This document shows, piece after piece, positions 62,107 to 64,000 of a DNA stretch of 64,000 bases. The translations under genes and the position numbers were made by a program. How positions within the stretch are numbered: position 1 is the stretch's first letter; every line of letters starts with the position of its first letter. Source of the stretch: Sedimentitalea sp042687825 (GTDB lineage Bacteria; Pseudomonadota; Alphaproteobacteria; Rhodobacterales; Rhodobacteraceae); contig NZ_JBHUQE010000004.1 of the NCBI RefSeq assembly GCF_042687825.1, positions 62,001 to 126,000 on the forward strand, read 5' to 3'. The notes beneath the pieces are model-generated. The model was not told the DNA's origin and made no database searches. It saw nothing but the letters and a program-made list of their open reading frames with translations.

Positions 62107-62161
62107 GCGGTTTTTCTGCGCTGCAGCCCGAACCCGAGCGGTGGCGGTCGGCATGCGGGAC

Positions 62162-62698
62162 TCATTCGTCCTTTTTCAGCGCGTCGCGCAGTCCGGCCAG
62201 CCCGGCAAAGGGGCGGGCGTCCTCGTCGCTCAGGGGTTCCGTGCCCGGTTCGGCAAAGGTCGCGGTTTGCAGCTGTGCTGCCTCGTCGCGGGGGTAGAGC
62301 GGCAGCGCCAACGCCAGCGCCTCGGCCATCACCGCGCCGATGTCGATCACGCTGCCCAGGGGCTCGACCGTGTCGTCTTCGGGCATCTCGACCTCTTCCG
62401 CCTCGATTTCGGGCAACCCGGCAACGAACAGACGGCGCACATCTGTATCGATTCGCGTGGTGACCGGGGACAGGCTGACAACACAGGGCTGCACCACCGT
62501 CGCGCCCAGCTTGCCGGTCAGTTGCCAGTCGGCGCTGCCGACCGCGGCGATCTGGCCAGCAAACCGCAGCTTGCGCAGCCCGATCAGCCCCAATTCGGCG
62601 GCCAGGGCCGCACAGGTGGCGGAATCGGGCCGCAACTCAAAGACGGTGGGCGCGTTCTGGGGCAGATCCGCGACCCTGAGGACGGTCGTGTCGGGCAT
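62162..62698 (-). CDS. YceD/DUF177 family protein
   Basis: A 178-residue protein encoded upstream of rpmF, as in most bacteria, and probably linked to rRNA or ribosome function. Features include LRKLRFAGQIAAVGSADWQLTGKLGATVVQPCVVSLSPVTTRIDTDVRRLFV, DDTVEPLGSVIDIGAVMAEALALALPLYPRDEAA, the typical DUF177 pattern with the single Cys and the acidic stretch. The start at 62698 (MPDTTVLRVADLP) is favoured; the longer open frame reaches into the bamE promoter. Confidence 0.9.
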   Translation of the reverse strand: MPDTTVLRVADLPQNAPTVFELRPDSATCAALAAELGLIGLRKLRFAGQIAAVGSADWQLTGKLGATVVQPCVVSLSPVTTRIDTDVRRLFVAGLPEIEAEEVEMPEDDTVEPLGSVIDIGAVMAEALALALPLYPRDEAAQLQTATFAEPGTEPLSDEDARPFAGLAGLRDALKKDE

Positions 62699-62783
62699 TG
62701 CTGGGCTTTCGTTTCTTGAACCATCTGGCCGGTTTCTGTAACTCGGGATAGAAGGCACCGCGTGCCAAGGCAAGGGGACGGCC

Positions 62784-63254
62784 ATGTCGGCGAACCTATC
62801 ACGGCTGAATCGGATGATCCGCACCGCTCTGGTGGCGGGCGCGCTGGTCGCTGTCGCCGGCTGTTCGGCAATCTATCGCGACCACGGGTATGTCCCCACC
62901 GAGGAGGAACTGGCCGAGGTCACGGTCGGAGTCGACACGCGCGACAGCGTGACCGAAGCCATCGGTTCGCCGGCGGCGTCGGGAGTTCTGAGCGAGGGCG
63001 GCTATTATTACGTCAGCACCCGAATGCGGCACTATGGCGCAACAGAACCGCGCATCGTCGAACGGCAACTGGTGGCGATCAGCTTTACGCGGTCCGGTAC
63101 CGTGGAAAACATCGAACGCTACAGCCTGCAGGACGGGCGGGCCATTGCTCTGAACCGGCGAGTCACCGATTCCAGCGTTCAGAACAAGACGTTTCTGCGG
63201 CAATTGCTGGGGAATCTGGGCAACTTCAGCCCCTCCACCGTCGCGCCGCAATAG
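62784..63254 (+). CDS. bamE: BamE/SmpA-like outer-membrane assembly lipoprotein
   Basis: Lipoprotein of 156 residues, component of the BAM outer-membrane protein assembly machine. The signal region MIRTALVAGALVAVAGCSAIY has lipobox VAGC; the SmpA/OmlA fold follows (GYVPTEEELAEVTVGVDTRDSVTEAIGSPAASGVLSEGGYYYVSTRMRHY). Compared with E. coli BamE the domain starts with a longer leader and has a C-terminal extension. It diverges from DUF177. Confidence 0.9.
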   Translation: MSANLSRLNRMIRTALVAGALVAVAGCSAIYRDHGYVPTEEELAEVTVGVDTRDSVTEAIGSPAASGVLSEGGYYYVSTRMRHYGATEPRIVERQLVAISFTRSGTVENIERYSLQDGRAIALNRRVTDSSVQNKTFLRQLLGNLGNFSPSTVAPQ

Positions 63255-63329
63255 GGGCCGCAACATCACGGAATTGAACGCATGACGGTGCCGGCCTGAC
63301 GGTCGCGCCGACAGCCAGCGGAGCCGGAA

Positions 63330-64000
63330 ATGCCGAATGAGGGGCCTGTTCTGACTAGAGGGCGATACCGCATCGCTCCGGCGCGCGGCGCGGCTGACAT
63401 CCAGGCGGCTCAGGCGCTGCGCACCGCCAGCTTTGCCACCCCCGCACCGGATCGCGACGATTTCGACGACACGAGCCTGCACATGCTGGTGACCCATCTC
63501 GGGTCCGGGACACCGGTCTGCTGTTTCCGCCTTCTGCCGGGTCATGGCGGTACCGGACCCAGGCAAAGCTATGCGGCCCAGTTCTATGATCTGGACGTCC
63601 TGTTCGCCGGTCAGCGGCGAATCGCCGAACTTGGACGTTTCTGCCTGCGTCCCGGCTGGCATGATCCGGACATTTTGCGCATCGCATGGGCCGCGCTGAC
63701 GCGAATCGTCGACTCCCGGCGCATCGACATGCTGATCGGCTGCACCTCATTTGCCGGCCTGTCGCCGCATCCCTACCGCGCGGCCTTTGATCTGCTGGCG
63801 GCGCGGCATCTGGCCCCGGACTGCTGGGCGCCGCGCCTTCGCGCCCCCGAGGTGATCCGGTTCGCCCGTCAGGCCGCCCCCGCCCCTGACCGGATGCGGG
63901 CAATGCAGCAGATGCCGCCCCTGCTGCGCAGCTATCTGACGATGGGCGGGCGGGTCGGCGATCACGCGGTGGTCGACCGGCAGATGGGCACGCTGCACGT
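63330..64000 (+). CDS. olsB: L-ornithine N-alpha-acyltransferase (OlsB type), 3' end outside
   Basis: Open at the right window edge, 223 codons seen. The product belongs to the hemolysin-like GNAT fold that attaches a 3-hydroxyacyl chain to ornithine in ornithine-lipid synthesis. Recognised parts are RYRIAPARGAADIQAAQALR, FDLLAARHLAP, and the conserved end LLRSYLTMGGRVGDHAVVDRQMGTLHV. The frame starts with ATG 63330 after GAGCCGGAA. The remaining C-terminus and any olsA gene lie outside. Confidence 0.88.
   Translation, partial: MPNEGPVLTRGRYRIAPARGAADIQAAQALRTASFATPAPDRDDFDDTSLHMLVTHLGSGTPVCCFRLLPGHGGTGPRQSYAAQFYDLDVLFAGQRRIAELGRFCLRPGWHDPDILRIAWAALTRIVDSRRIDMLIGCTSFAGLSPHPYRAAFDLLAARHLAPDCWAPRLRAPEVIRFARQAAPAPDRMRAMQQMPPLLRSYLTMGGRVGDHAVVDRQMGTLH

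Overview
The window reads as a contiguous piece of a GC-rich alphaproteobacterial chromosome from the Rhodobacterales, most likely a marine roseobacter. Supporting signs are DMSP demethylase and acrylyl-CoA reductase genes side by side, a permuted two-piece tmRNA with tag ANDNRAPVAVAA, the ATP-synthase zeta inhibitor (DUF1476), a single-Cys DksA, double-length dCTP deaminase, TTG-N17-TATAGC-like promoters, and many 1-8 base start/stop overlaps. No species is assigned. The first gene (RNase D) and the last gene (OlsB-type acyltransferase) are cut by the window ends. No prophage, insertion sequence, CRISPR array or rRNA operon was seen.

Layout. 1-2.6 kb: RNase D, two lipoproteins, SufE. 2.7-7.6 kb: a one-carbon/cobalamin block (DUF1638 protein, corrinoid protein, homocysteine methyltransferase) that looks like parts of a split methionine synthase, interrupted by an SplB-like radical SAM gene with a LexA box in its promoter and a sulfotransferase. 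7.8-10.1 kb: zeta subunit, divergent purC-purS-purQ. 10.1-13.3 kb: DctB/DctD-type two-component pair whose regulator lacks the sigma-54 contact loop. 13.8-16.9 kb: RNase E with large acidic insertions. 16.9-20.7 kb: TusA-like protein, CcdA, and a membrane serine hydrolase translationally coupled to a cytochrome P450. 20.7-23.9 kb: fumC operon, secreted protein, SspB. 24-26.1 kb: chrB-chrA chromate genes. 26.2-27.2 kb: NTF2-like protein and ssrA. 27.5-29.2 kb: a VWA-Hint protein. 29.3-35.3 kb: DMSP region (GntR regulator with a tandem operator-like repeat, DinB-fold protein, dmdA, acuI, Usp, BCCT transporter).

35.4-47.9 kb: glnE, rRNA methyltransferase, PIN protein, a six-gene MoxR/VWA/M48 set on the minus strand that includes a 55-residue membrane protein, dksA, an FAD monooxygenase, xthA. 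48.1-49.6 kb: an AT-rich leader followed by an 84-residue repeat protein and an unknown 359-residue partner. 49.7-56.9 kb: housekeeping run erpA, dgt, argS, SPOR, nagZ, scpA, scpB. 57-62.7 kb on the minus strand: dCTP deaminase, tRNA-Pro(GGG), MerR, ihfA, fabH, plsX, rpmF and DUF177. 62.8 kb to the end: bamE-like lipoprotein and olsB.

How the genes connect. DmdA moves a methyl group from DMSP to tetrahydrofolate; the corrinoid/homocysteine methyltransferase genes use methyl-folate for methionine; AcuI detoxifies acryloyl-CoA; the BCCT carrier could import DMSP or betaine. The least explained material is the repeat-peptide/partner pair near 48.3-49.6 kb, the VWA-Hint protein, the DinB-dmdA coupling and the membrane-hydrolase/P450 pair. 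All function calls come from reading motifs and recognised family features; no database search was run.
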